64,000 nucleotides of DNA, taken from assembly GCF_036669915.1 (NCBI RefSeq), contig NC_089322.1:19020219-19084218 (forward strand). Direction: 5' to 3'. Positions 46,401 through 60,210 of this stretch are shown one piece after another. Positions within the stretch are counted from its first letter, which is position 1; every line of letters begins with the position of its first letter. The position numbers and the translations under genes were made by a program. The notes under the pieces were generated by a model that was given only the letters and a program-made list of their open reading frames with translations, searched no databases and was not told the DNA's origin. This DNA comes from Pocillopora verrucosa. Its lineage: Eukaryota; Cnidaria; Anthozoa; Scleractinia; Pocilloporidae.

Positions 46401-48387
46401 AAGCTTTTTCATCTTCTAACAAGAGTTCATTCAAAAGTTCCGAACAAAATTAACCTCTGAAGCGTCATGTCAAGCTTCATCATCTGAACAACTCTTAGCT
46501 TCTTTGTCAGTTAACTACTGAACATACCGCCTGGCTTTCAATCGCTCACGTAGACAATAAACTTGACTGACTTCAAAAGATGCAATTGGAAAAGATGATA
46601 GAGCAGTTTTCAATTGGGTGTCAAAAAACCGAAACCAAAGTAATCCCAACAACCAATCATAACGATGGTTTACAATATCATTAACCAGTGAGAACTCGAC
46701 GTGAAAAACGAAGAAAAACGCGAGCAACCAAGTCGCGACTGTTTACAGTTTTTGCACCTGATCAGTTGAGGAGATCGAGCGGAAGTTAAGTAAAACCTAA
46801 GCAACCACGGATCACTTTTGACATCCGATTGGAAATTTCTCTAAGGCTCAATTTCAAAGATCAGCTTTGATTTTAAAAAACAGGGTTTCGCTATTGTTTT
46901 AACATTACCCGAACCTCCCTCCTCATCATGTCATGTCAGTCTTAGCAGTCGAGAAGGTACCTAAAAGGAATTCAGCCACGTATAACTTAGCTGATCTCAA
47001 TGAGTATAGCCCTTAACATCGAATTCGATACATAACACCTCGCCAATCGGGCAATGAGTTTGCAATGGATGCCGTTTTAAATTTCAATAAAGTAGTAGAT
47101 GTCTGAACTAGAAATAATGGCAATAATTTTAACTGTAGATACCCTATACATTTTACGATAGTCATCAACTCAGGCCTTATTTTTCTTTGTAATAGAAGTC
47201 TGGCGCTAATGAGAAAGTTTTTCATTACAGCGTGTATGTCATTTATTTGCACATTTTTGGATTAGCCACACATGAAACAGACCGACAGTATGAGTACAGA
47301 CATAGCGCAATTAAATAGACTCTGCTTTTTGACATTTTGACTTACGTGAGTTACGCATTGACGTTCGTAGACTGTATGTATTTGCTTTTAATAGAATACT
47401 TTGTCCATCCTTTGATGACTTATTAAAACTCAGAAAAGCAAGATTAATTTCTTCTTTTCGACTCTCAAAAACCATAGTCGAACCATTTTGGTAAGAGGAA
47501 ATACCTGAGAAATATCAGATTGTATCTAGATCGCAATCAAAAGCAGAGGTTTGGGAATATCTAAATCATACAAGTCTGATCGTGTTTATTAATATTTCCA
47601 GCTAAAAGGTCTTGTTTAGCGAAAGATTGTCACATATCGTATTTTTCCTCATTTAACTTTCGCGAAATAAGCTGAAAAAGATTGTCTGCCTGCAAGTGTG
47701 TTCGGTTGGCTTTGAGAGATGTAATGTTCAGATAATTAATTGAATGCAGAAGATTGGAGATAAGATTCGACTGTCGATCGATCATTACAAATATCTCCTC
47801 ATCAGCCACTTTGAACTCTTTGAATCAGAGCGGTTAGTATCTCTATTCTATGCAGTGTCTTTAATTTTTTGTATTTATGTAGTCTATGATTACTTCAATT
47901 TTATCTCGACGAATTTCTGGCATTGATTTTACAGCCAGGGTTCATCTCCGTTTAGTTTTTTTTTTTTAACTACATGTGTATAATTATGAACTCTTTTATG
48001 GTTGTTATCTTCACTTTTACATTTGTTAAGCTTTCTAGATTATAAAATTTTTCTCTTGATGGGGCTAACAGTAATTTTGCTCTCCTGGGCGATGAATTTG
48101 ATTTAGTGAGCATGCGAATCATCCATTTTAAGAAGAGACCAATTATGCAAAGTAGTTATTATTAATTTCAATTATTAATTGAAAGATGTCAAACACGTTT
48201 AGACCGTGTCGAAGAAAGAAAATGTTTAAGATTTTATGAGGCGTTAGGTGGATGAAATTACAAACTGTGAGACGATGAGCGAATCAAGATGGCGTGCAAT
48301 TCATTGAAAAAATATAATAATGAATTGTTTGTGGACTGAAAAATAACTTGTTTTTGGTGACAAACCTGTTTTTATTGAGTCTTAGAG
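43475..48387. other. 4.9 kb spacer between carboxypeptidase A and the PAN-EGF-pentraxin gene
   Basis: A poly(A) signal for carboxypeptidase A lies at 43501-43506. A fragment of a MITE family is at 46121-46297. The remainder is AT-rich with no recognised gene or RNA; open frames at 44082-44342 and 45156-45422 show no domain. Confidence 0.5.
46121..46297. repeat. MITE-like element, copy related to 8311-8518
   Basis: Shared blocks with 8330-8515 are AAGACAGAATTTCTCCTTAC, TGATAAGAATAA, GTTGATCCAATA and ATCTTGGGAGT. The left terminal repeat is eroded. Confidence 0.65.
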
Positions 48388-51300
48388 ATGATCCCGCTGT
48401 GGCTATTGCCAGTTTTCATCTTGATTCTTCATCCGCAATGCTCGCTGTTCAGAGCAGAGGGAGGATGTCCAAGGAATGAGAATGGACAGCAGCAAAACTG
48501 GCGGTATGCGGTCTACGAACGCAAGGAAAAAGGTTTGCCACAGCATAAGGAAATATGGAAGCTAATGAACATAGAGAACATGAGCTGGGAAAATCATCGC
48601 CCTATACTACCCTCTTTCAAATACAACTTTTCAGATCTAATTTTACCAACTATTCGTACTGTCCAGCTGCCGTGGTCATGACTTCTCGTTTATCATGATG
48701 AATTTATTTTGACATGATGATGCCCATTATGGGTGACGGGTTTTGTACACCGCTGAAAATTTACTATACGTGACACGTCTGTCGCTGAATTTTCAAAAGT
48801 CAATTTTGGAAAAGAGCACTCTTTCACATAAAGGACATTATATTTATTGAATTATAGGGAGTTGATCTTAGCACATGTTCCATTGAATAAAGTAAATCCC
48901 CGTTATAGGTGCTGTGCCAAAGGCTACCTTCTAAAGTTACACGTGGACTCGAAAATCCGAGGATCGATGATGTCAGATGTCCTCGAGTGTTGAATAAACG
49001 TTTTCGTGAGCAGTGAATTGGCCCAAAAATCATTTCCTATAATTTAGGTATTTTTTGGCACCCTACATACTTTTAAGTATTGAAAATAGGTAGTTTCCAT
49101 ATGCTTTTGGTCTGTTTGGTCTCACTAAAAAATCGAAAAATAGATCCCTTTTTCACCCCATGCATAAATGGCCGACTCGATCAGTATTCATTTGTGATAA
49201 TGTAGATAAGCCCAACTAACCTCTTCAGTGTGTCTAAGAAAAAATAAAACCTTAACTCAAAGATGAGGCTATTTGCATGGGTTAATTTACACGAGTACAA
49301 AAGAATACTAATTGGACCTGTCAGTTATGTATAATGTCTATGCCAATGATGATCTTAACGATGGCTTGTACAACATCAAGGAACTGTGCTGCCAAATTTT
49401 TTCACGCATGCTCTGGATACAGTTTGAGCCATCTATGATTGGTTCACTGTCCTGGGTCACTTTCTGTCAACAGGCAGGGCATTGAAGAATCACGTGTTCT
49501 CCTCAAGAATTGTTCGATCAGAAATAGAGTGTTCTTTGACATGCTTGCGCTACGAGAGGTGTGAATCGTTTAACTATCGAGACAATATTGTTGAAGGACC
49601 ACACATTTGCGAATTGAATGACCAGACGAGATTGAAGAGGTCGCATGATGTACAACCAAGAAATGGTTTCTCATATTACGACTCTGAATTGGTAAGTTTT
49701 CCTGTCCGTTTTAAATTAATAAAATGCGACTCCAAAAATTTCGTTAAAAGAGTACGCAAGTTTGGAAGGACCAACAGAACCAACATCTCTATGGCTATTT
49801 TCACATAAAATGCAATATTTCGAACTCTCTTATATCCTTTCCTACCATACCCAAAAATACGTATTTCCCAAAGCAACTCCATCTCTTAATATGAAAAATT
49901 CTAAAATATAAGTTTTTATTTTCATAGAAACCCTGCTTAAACGTGAAATGCCAAAACGGTGGAACATGCCATCCAGTGTTGAACAGCATAATAGCTCCTT
50001 ATTGTTGCCAGTGTCACGAACGTTACGCTGGTGATCTTTGCCAACATCTAAAGGGTAAGAATTACAAACAACTTTTAATATTGTGTACGGGCAGTACAAA
50101 ATTGTTGTTTGAGACGGCATCCCCCATACGCATATTACACCAAATCTTAACTCCCACGTGCTATTTTTAGAATCAGGGTAACAGGTCCAGTCTTTCCTTA
50201 GCATTTCTCGAATTTCTTGGATGGAGACCAATGAGGTGCAATTTGACTTTAAAGGTCAAAAAAATTTCGCGACACAGGATTGGCTATCCGTGGATCTTTG
50301 AGGAACCTTAGAGAACGGGAATGTTCTCAAAATTACTCACGTGATGTCGTCACGAAAATTATACAAAGAAAAACGTAGTTCCTTGAGAAGAAACTAGGCC
50401 AGATTTCCATTCTTTGTTGGGCTGGATTGCATTAAGATAGGGGTCGTTAAATACAAAAAGGCTCAAGGATATTCCATTTAGGATTGCGTAAGTTTTAAGG
50501 CTTTCTGTTTCTTTTTCTCCTCTAGTAAAATCCCGCGAATTGAAATATAATTTGTAATAATAATTTGTTGTTATGTTTTAACTGCCCTTACGTCTCCCGC
50601 GCAGGTTTCCGTTTCACCAATGGCAGTTCAGGAGATCATGTGTTAGTTTCAGTCGGCTTAAGCATTCAGATGACGTCATTGACAGTTTGCCTCCGATTTA
50701 AAGCCACTCCAATGCAATATGAAGTTAGCACTCCTTTGTCATACGTAACCAGTGATTTCACCAGCGCTTTACAGCTTTACACAAATGGGACCATAAGAAT
50801 TTACATCAACGATCAATTCAGGTAAGCTATTTGCGCTTAATAAAAGTTTGAAAAACTGTTACTGAGACATAAAAGGCAAAAAAAAGGTATGCGTTTGGGT
50901 ACATGTCGTTATGAAAATTGTACAAAGAAAAACGTAGTTTGTGCTCCTTGTTTGCATATCGGTTGGATAGGAAGAATATCACCTCCAAATGTAAATTTTG
51001 AAGGAGGGTCTATCTTACATAGCTCCATTTTATCAGGCATAGTAAAATCATCCCAGTCAGTCAAAAAACTGTTATCCATCTTTGTATCCTAGTGATTTTC
51101 CGTATGTCCCTGTTTTGGATAACACCTGGCATCACGTGTGTTTCACGTGGGAAACAGCTGGAGGAAACGTCTCACTCTATATGGACGGCTTTCTGATTGG
51201 AAAAAAGCAAAGTGTGAACCCGGGAATGGTTTTCAACAGTTCAGGATCTATAGTGATTGGGCAGTTGCAGAGACTGGTTGGCGGCGAATTTCACAAGAAT

Positions 51301-52681
51301 GAATCTTTCTTCGGAGATATTACGGATGTGAATATGTGGAAAGCTGAGTTGTCAATCAGCACTATAACGAGGCTTTCACAGAGCTGCTATAGTCACATGG
51401 GTAGCTTGATAAGCTGGTACGCATTTCGAACTGGGACGGAGCAGTTCGTTAACGAGACAAACAGTAACTCTTCAGAATGTCTGGGGCTTGGTGAGTACAC
51501 GTGTCAAGTAATCTACTGTCATTTTCCGATTAGCAATAAGAGAGAAAAATTATAGGAAAGAAATCAAGTTAGTTACCAACTCAGTCAGCCACTAATGCAT
51601 CAGTCTAGCAGTCAATCAGGTAATCATTTAATTTGTCTTTTAACTCAATAACTCATTGGTTCTTTCAGTCAGTCAGTCAGTCAGTCAGCCAGTTAGCCAG
51701 TCGGTCAGTCAGTTTGTGAGTGAGCAATTTGGTAAGTCAGCGAGTTAGTTAGTGAGTGAGTGAAAGAGTGAGTGAGTCGGTCGGTCGGTCGGTCGGTCGG
51801 TCGGTCGGTCGGTCGGTCGGTCGGTCGGTCGGTCGGTCGGTCGGTCGGTCGGTCGGTCGGTCGGTCAGTCAGTCAGTCAAATAGTCCGTTAATCTTCCAC
51901 TTGGCCAATCATTCATTTCATATTTGTTGTTTTGTTTTGTTGTTTACTGTCAGATCCCCATTTCGGCTACGATTTGGAATTTCCAAGAAGAACAAACGAA
52001 GACTATGTTTACGGCCCGACGCTCTCAGCTTTGTCAGCTTTTACTGTGAGTTTGTTTGTGAGCTTCACAGACAACGGCGACAAAACATACTTCAACTACT
52101 ACGCTAGTGGAGCTTACAATGAAATATTTATTCATGAAAGGAATAAGGAGTTTATAGTTCGAATAAAAGACGTAAAAAGGTAATGTAACCCAAAATGGCC
52201 TGAGGATGTGTGAGTTCATATTAATGATTTACGGCTCATATGAGATGGTTCAGTCTCCAGGATAACTTAATACTCTTTTGATTTCAGGCAACATGATTTT
52301 GTCATTCCACCGGACGGTACCTGGCACCACCTCGCCATTACATGGGAAAATACGAATGGTTCTTATGAAATATTCCTGGATGGTGTGACTTCTGGAAGTG
52401 GTAACGAATTGGAAAAGGGACAAACGATTCATCCTAACGGAAGTGTTGTCATTGGAAACGATAAAGACCTAAATGGTTTTCAGGCCAGAGATGCTTATGT
52501 GGGAAACATTTCTCTAGTGAATCTGTGGGATTATGTGCTGCCTCGAGAAACTATTTTATTGCTCTCCCAACGCTGTGGAATGGAAAGTGGTAATGAAGTA
52601 TCCTGGAGGGATTTCAAGGAGGGACCTTATCATGGTGTGGTCAACATCAAGGAACCTTCATCCTGTCAAAAGCTTCAATAA
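48388..52681 (+). CDS. Secreted PAN/apple - EGF - double pentraxin-like protein (7 exons)
   Basis: The product is probably an extracellular matrix or pattern-recognition protein; its partner is unknown. Exons: 48388-48532, 49474-49691, 49928-50054, 50605-50821, 51093-51490, 51954-52179 and 52288-52681, all GT-AG and in phase, giving 574 residues. Residues 1-24 are a signal peptide. A PAN/apple-like segment follows (about 50-121; NHVFSSRIVRSEIECSLTC and ERCESFNYRD, then HICELN). An EGF-like domain (122-163) has KPCLNVKCQNGGTC and seven cysteines. Two LamG/pentraxin-type domains follow. The first (164-368) contains HVCFTWET, the pentraxin signature; the second (369-574) has HLAITWEN at the same place, with Cys changed to Ala. 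The gene lies between the two inverted carboxypeptidase genes. Confidence 0.9.
51665..51880 (+). repeat. CAGT/TCGG microsatellite
   Basis: A tetranucleotide array starts as AGTC repeats, runs through diverged GAGT words and becomes about 22 uninterrupted TCGG units (about 51777-51866), then CAGT again. It lies in intron 5 of the PAN-EGF-pentraxin gene. Length polymorphism is likely. Confidence 0.95.
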
Positions 52682-53718
52682 GAAAAGAGAGACTTATAAA
52701 AATTGAAATGAGGACATAAAATTATTCTATGGGCCATTGGTCAATCTGATGTTTGATGTTTTTTGTAAAAAGTCCGGGCTTTTCATACAGGATCCGCAAC
52801 GGAGAAACTAAGCTTAGAATAGCTGCTTTTATTCTATCGAAGAGCTACAAAGTCCAGTTTTGGGATAGGAGGAGGGAGATAAGATAGCTAGCCAATCTCC
52901 TCACTCCTACTCGATACACTGCGATACACTTACAATGGAACGCTTTTTCATTGAGTGTCGTAAAACCAAAATTAATTTAATGACAACGCTCAACAAAAGA
53001 ACACCAAAGCAAAGAAAATTTCGAGACAAGCCTGTGAGAACACTATGAAAAAACAAGCTAAGGTAACATGATTTATTTAGACCAATCACAGAGCGAAACA
53101 GAGAACCTAATTCAAATTCGAATCACTTTCGATACTCGATTTGAAAGTGCTCTAATATTTTCGCTTAAAGGAATAGATGATCGCAATATAAAGTGGTATA
53201 TTTTGTCACGGCTCATAAATTTATGACAACGATTCACTTTTATCCATGGCATTTTAAGGTGTTACTGAGTTTGTACATGGTGTTGCAGGTTTCAGTTTGG
53301 TACTTTGTGTGTGGTGGGCATACCCTACCCAAATAAAACTGAAATAAGGAAGTGTTTAAAGGCACCATACCCCCCCTTCTCTGACTCTCTACAAAGATGA
53401 AAATCCTTATCGCCAAGAATTAAACTTTGATTTAGTCTATTACAAAACAGCAATTGTGGAGTCCACCCTCTATTGCTGAATGATAACTCAAACACTTTAT
53501 CACTGGCATCATTACGATGCTGACGACTGCGCAGATTCTTAGAACTGTTATATTGTTCGCAACTTTATAACAAATACTGAGTGACTGTGATTGATATAGC
53601 AGTGATTAAACTCTCACACTTTAAAATCAAATACCCCCTTTAATCAATGTTCTCTGGAAATTTTTTCTCGGGACATTTTTCAATGGTAATTATAACGCAA
53701 CTGACAGACACTTCTTCA
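52682..53718. other. Convergent spacer between the pentraxin gene and carboxypeptidase B
   Basis: The 3' UTRs of both converging genes lie here. No canonical AATAAA was found near either stop; a minus-strand ATTAAA (53644-53639) is a weak candidate for carboxypeptidase B. No other feature was recognised. Confidence 0.5.
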
Positions 53719-56700
53719 TCAGATTTTAAGTGCTGCACCCATTGCCTTGATGGCAGCGAACGTCTCCAGACCAGTTGGTATTATCTGATTGGCTGGCAAT
53801 AAAAAGCCATATTGTCCCTTATCTCTCAGTTCCAGGGCAAATGAGTACCTCACGCCAAGGATCCCATATGCCCAGTCCTTTGTAGATCCTGAATTTGCGT
53901 CTGAAAAAGGACATAATGAAATTTATATTAATAAATTCAACTCAATGATCTAACTTTACGAATTGTTTAACAGTCAATACATAACAGATAGCTAGTCAAT
54001 CAAATTCTAAGCCAACCAAACAGTTAGCCTGTACATCAATCAATCAATCAATCAAACCGTCGATTAAACAACCAATCAATCAATCAAACGAACGAGAAAC
54101 CAATCAGAAAATGACATGAACAAAATAAGGAGGTAACCGTTTAAATTTTCCCACAAATTTCCATTTGAAAAAGATTCTGATCATACTCCCCCACCATGTC
54201 ACAATAAGCAATATGTCATATCTAATTTATAATATTTTGTCATTTCTGATCGATCTCTTTGAGACAAAGCTCGGTTGTTGATAGTCAGAGAGTAAATATG
54301 TTCTTGATCGTTATTAGTTTCGCAGTATTTGTGGCCTCATTTATTTATTTTCTATCACTATTAATGCTGTTTGCAAGGCCGGAATTGCAAGACTTTTAAT
54401 GATTTAAGGAATTCTATGAGCCTCCAAAGTTTTCTCTGTTTTATCCTCTATTTCATGCTCGACTTAGGGTTTCGTTTGGAGGCGGGCAAGTTCGAATGAT
54501 CATAAAAGAAACGACTGTTTTGCACCAATGTTTTGTTTCACAACCAAATGGGCTTCTAGTGTCTAAGATTCTAAGCTTTAATGTGACAATCAACTCACAC
54601 ATGACTTTTAGAAAACCTCTGTAGCAATAGAATGCAACATGATTTTCTTATCATAGTTTTTCAACTCACAAATAATAATAGACGAGGGACCAACTCTATA
54701 TTGCGTCCGGTATCCAGCATTATAAAGTGCGTTGACTGCAATGTCAGAGACACGTTTCTGAGTGAAAAAAAAAAGCAAGCAAATTATAAAAAACCATAAC
54801 AACAGAATGCTTATGGTCATGATTGCTAATAAGATTTATGCAACAGCTGCTCTAGTCTGTAACTATGAACTTAACCTCAAGACATCAAACTATCGTCTTA
54901 GCCACGACTCGCCCCACCCTCCCTTTCCTTCCAGTGGAATAATTTTTGCGAGCAGAACATTAACCCTTGACTCCACGCATGATGAACTTAGAGTGGGACT
55001 ATAATCTGTATTTCAGGGGGGGTTCTATTAGAAAAAACTAGATGTTTATCACTTCTAGGGGTCAAAGAATGAAGATAATGCAAATTATTTCCCTATCACA
55101 TTCTTCAATGTTATCGTCTTTCCAGCCAATAAAAGCGGACTCTGAGCCCTTTCCTTGGAAATTATCGAGCGTTTGTTATGCATCGCCTAGCAGAGGCAGA
55201 GGATTTTGGTTTTCTCTCGATGACATTTACCTGATCCCCCCATAAGGCCGTGTAGTATTCTAATGATCCCCCTCATTGGCAGTCAATCAACAGTCAACTT
55301 TTTACATTCCTATTTACACTACGTTGGTCCCACCTTCCGTTCCCCCTGTGTGATATCCCTTAAAACTCCTCAGACCTTTCCCCCCTAGGCAATCAATATT
55401 AACTGGTCTCTCACCAGCTCCGTGTAGTCTTTTGGGTAGGCTCTTTTGTAACCCCAGGGGGTCATCCAGAGTTGACTGTAAGCATGAATGTCCATGTAAC
55501 CAATCAGGTTTCTTCGATTTTTGTAAAGATATCGAGCCACATTCCTGACTTCGATCTCAGAGAAAGGTCGTGGTCCGTGGTAGGTATCCCTGCATGGGTT
55601 GCTACTAGTACCAACTCCTGAGAAAGTGAAAAACGAGTTATGTGCGAAAAACGTAAGTAGACGAGTGTTCGAGTCCTGACGGGGAATTTTGATTGGTCTT
55701 AGGGACCAGTCATTTTTTATCACCGAGGGGGAGAGGGCAGAGGATTTGTGGGGATCACATGGTTTCCAGGGGTAACGGAGGGGGGTCAGCCGTCGCTAAT
55801 AACGTATAAAGGGAGAATTTACAAAGGGGGAGTTGATGGCAAATTAATCGCCCATGAGGGAAGCGAGAGGAGGGGGGGGGGGGTTTGGAGGGCGTCATAA
55901 GAGTAATTTAGAGCCTTATGGAGAATCAGGCAAATGTTATCGTGACAAAAGACAAAATCCTCCATTCCTCCACAAGAGATTATAGATTATGACCAGTCCC
56001 TTATTGCTTTACATCCATTGACATGGGAAATTCGAAGTGTGTTCGAAAGTATCCATTTCTTGCAGCAGAAAACACAATTTCTGTGATGCGAACACAAATC
56101 TTACATTGGAGCTTAAAGTTTTACGATCTCAATATACGTTCTTTAGTACTGACCTCTTGTTAAGGTAGAACTCCATCTTTTTTTAAAATTGATAGTGATT
56201 GTCATTAACATTACCTGCCCATCCGAAGTTCCAGTTACGGTTGGGGTCTGTGCCTAAGCAACTAGACCCACTATTTCGAGACATAGTCTTTCTCCACATT
56301 CGATTCTATAAAAGTTTAACAGTTAGTTATCAGTTTAAGGTTTCAAATTCTCCGATCACTTTTACGACTTTGCCTGAATGACTTCAAATCACATAGCGTG
56401 GCCCTTCGTTAACATTTTTGAACGCGAGCCAGGAAACTGGGATGAGTACATGAAGTCGAAGCTCATTGGAATTTTTCATGGAAGAAATATTATGAAACCA
56501 AGTGCTCATGCTTTTTAACAGCTGTTTAAACGAATTCTCATCCTTAACTGAAAATATTTCATGATAGGGCATTATAAGAGAGAAAAAAGGCCACTTAGTT
56601 CAAGGTAATTTAGGGGCCGCATGGCTTGTACTTCTCTTAAAACGTTCCTTTGGAGTTTTGTTGCACTTACCCCGGTGTGAGTGAATTCATATCCATCCAC

Positions 56701-59700
56701 ATTAAATACTGGCATGATCACCCAATCCAGCCTATCCACCATGTTAGTGACGGACGCGTCTTTGCCATATTTCTTCAGCATCTGTTCGTAAATTTAAAAG
56801 AGCCACTAGTTATAACAATAATGTGCCCCAAGAAGCCCTTAAAGAGTTTTCACGTCCGAAGGAGACGGGATCCAAGCGTCTATATACCGTGTGCAGTCTC
56901 CTCACGCAATTGCGTAGCACGACATGTGATGACGGCTGTAAATGAATTCAAAAGAACCCGGCCTGAATTGTTTTCAAAAGCTGAATGATGTTGCTTTATA
57001 TAGATTTAATAGTGTTGATTTCTTTTGACATGTCAGTCAGCTCTCAGAAACCCTTTCGAGCCATTTTCAAATGCAAGCACTATAGGAAAGCTCACATCAC
57101 TGCTTAAGGGAAAAAGATGAAGTCGCCCCTTGCATGATCAACCCAAGTTCCATCGACCTGATGTATGGTTGCGTCGCCCCCAACTTGAAATTACGTCGCC
57201 ACGGACTTTTGACCTAAGTTTATGCGAGGTTACCACGAAATACAATCACGCAAGTTAATAGGTTTGCCTATTAGAATTGACATGTTTGATTTATGTTAAC
57301 AAAAAACTCAAACACACCTGATTTATCATGAACATACAAGTCGCAGGAGTGATCCACTCGCGAGCATGAATTCCACAGTTGATAAAAAATGTTTTGCGTC
57401 CAGCGTTAGGATTGGATGATATCTAGACAAAAAAACATTAAAAAAATACAAATTAAAGACATAATGGAGAACTTAGACAAACTGCGACGGCGACGGCAAA
57501 AAGGACGTGGCAAAGCGTAAGATCTAATGGTTAGAACAATACCAACAAGTTCGTTTCAAAACTTTGTACATTTCTCAGCCGTCCTCTGCAAAACAACAAC
57601 GTGAAATCACCAGAATTTGCGTCGTCTGCGAATGGAAACCGCAATGGCAAATTATTTTAATTTCCATTTGGAACTGAAAGCTGCTTACATACGTTAGGCT
57701 GAAGTTAAGGCATATTTGTGCGTGGGGGAGGAGAAGGTAAAGGCATGCAGCCATTGTCGAAATTCTTACTTAGAATAGGAACTTATTTTTCAATCGACGA
57801 CTTCCTCGACGTTGGCGTCCTGACTGCTTAAGGTCCCTGATATCAAACATGAAGACACCTTCAATTTCTTCAGTGATGTGCAGCTGACCCTTCAACTACA
57901 AAAATACCCATGACTCTCCAGGTCCCCCCCCCCCACCTCTCCCTCCCCCTCCCCCCAGGTAATTAATGACTCTTTAATAGCCTATGGTGAGGCTTAATAA
58001 AATATAGGACATAAAAACAAAGTAAAGATAATACGTACATAGAAAAAACAAAATATTCTTGGACATTTTTCCGAGTTTTACCACAGTCAGCAGAGTTCGT
58101 TTCGTTTTTCTTCGAAGATTTAGGTCTTGTAATCTTAGTGGAATTTCTATGTCAAGAGCGTCAATTTACACATACACAAAAAGACACAATTGAAGGACCC
58201 TGGCAATTGAAATAAAATGAAATTACCCCAAATTACTTTTGAAAAACTCACCTTTACAGCATAAATCGTCCTTTTCTCGTATGACGTGCCGAACTCTTCC
58301 ACTAAACTTGCCAAATTTGGATGAGAAGAAACAAGGCTCCTGAGTTCATCTACCATCTACAAAATTTAAACATAATTATTAAAAATCTATTCATCTTGAC
58401 GAAAATTAATTTGGAGTTAAACAACCGGCTTAGTTGTCATAGAAGAGAAAAGTTTGAAAAATAAAGTGAAAGTCCCCCATGCAGATTCAAACTCCTATTT
58501 GAGGTGAAATGCACTCCTAACTGAATCACGGGGAATTTGCTAGTTAGGACATAGGTAAATATTTTTTCTAGCCCAATTCCTCCTCGGAAATAAGCGAACG
58601 AAGAGGTATCCTGCGGAAATATCACCACTGAATTACCCTTTATCCATTTTTTTATTCACTTGAAATGTTCCGATCGTCGTGCATACTTCCACTGCTGCCC
58701 TGTCCTGAAGACAGAGTGAGTGGTATGATACATTTTGAGCTTGGTTATCCAATAGTGAAGATTTTGAGAACCCGCAGACGGTTGCAAGATTTCGTGCTTC
58801 ATTTTATTTTTCCTAGTGAACCTTTTTGATAAACTTTTCCCAAAAATTATATCAAAAGGTGACAATTGGCCTGCATACCACTAAGATTAGGCATGTTTTT
58901 CAAATGTAAATGATCTGACCTCACCGGAGTTAGCCTATTGTAACGACCATAGTCGTATGCTCTTGCTGATCGGGCTGGAGGCGGGTTCTCACTTTCCAAC
59001 AAGTCTTGCACATCCGGGATAAGAATGGTAAATATGATCCCATTAGACTCCAGTAGCTTAGCGAGACGAGGGTACTGCAAAGCACTCACACGAATATCAA
59101 CAGCTGCACCTACGTGGGAGGGGTGAGTCCAAAAATCTACTTCGAACTAAATAGGCACAAAATAAAAACGTAAGTTACACTTAGTGAGATTGTAAATAAA
59201 GGGTTATACTCTTCTATTTTTAGAGGCGCTAATTTTTTCGCTCTCACAGCTAATCGTCTCTCTCTCACACCCACTTCATTAGACTTAAAAAAAAGGAAAG
59301 AAAGAGAGAGAGAAATAAAAGAATGCTATTTATTTTCCACACTGTTGTCACTTTTCTTAGCCTTATTCTCGTTCTGTCACTCTGTCACTCTGTCACTCTG
59401 TCACGCTGTCACTCGGTCACTCTGTCACTCTATCATTCTGTCATTCTATCATTCTGTCATTCTGTCACTCTATCATTCTGTCATTCTATCATTCTGTCAT
59501 TCTGTCATTCTATCATTCTATCATTCTATCATTCTATCATTCTATCATTCTATCATTCTATCATTCTATCATTCTGTTATTCTATCTTTCTGTCATTCTG
59601 TCAGTCTATCATTCTGTCATTCTGTCACTCTGTCATTCTGTCATTCTGTCACTCTATCATTCTGTCATTCTATCATTCTGTCATTCTGTCATTCTATCAT

Positions 59701-60162
59701 TTTATCATTCTATCATTCTATCATTCTATCATTCTATCATTCTATCATTCTATCATTCTATCATTCTGTTATTCTATCATTCTGTCATTCTGTCAGTCTA
59801 TCATTCTGTCATTCTGTCACTCTGTCATTCTGACATTCTGTCATTCTGTCATTCTATCATTCTATCATTCTATCATTCTGTCATTCTATCATTCTGTCAT
59901 TCTGTCAGTCTATCATTCTGTCATTCTGTTAATCTATCATTCTGTCGTTCTGTCATTCTGTCATTCTGTCACGCTGTCACGCTGTCACGCTGTCACTCGA
60001 TCACTCTGTCACTCTGTCACTCTGTCACTCTGTCATTCTGTCACTCTATCATTCTGTCATTCTGTCACTCTATCATTCTGTCATTCTATCATTCTGTCAT
60101 TCTGTCATTCTATCATTCTATCATTCTATCATTCTGTCATTCTGTCATTCTGTCATTCTATC

Positions 60163-60210
<48 letters not shown>

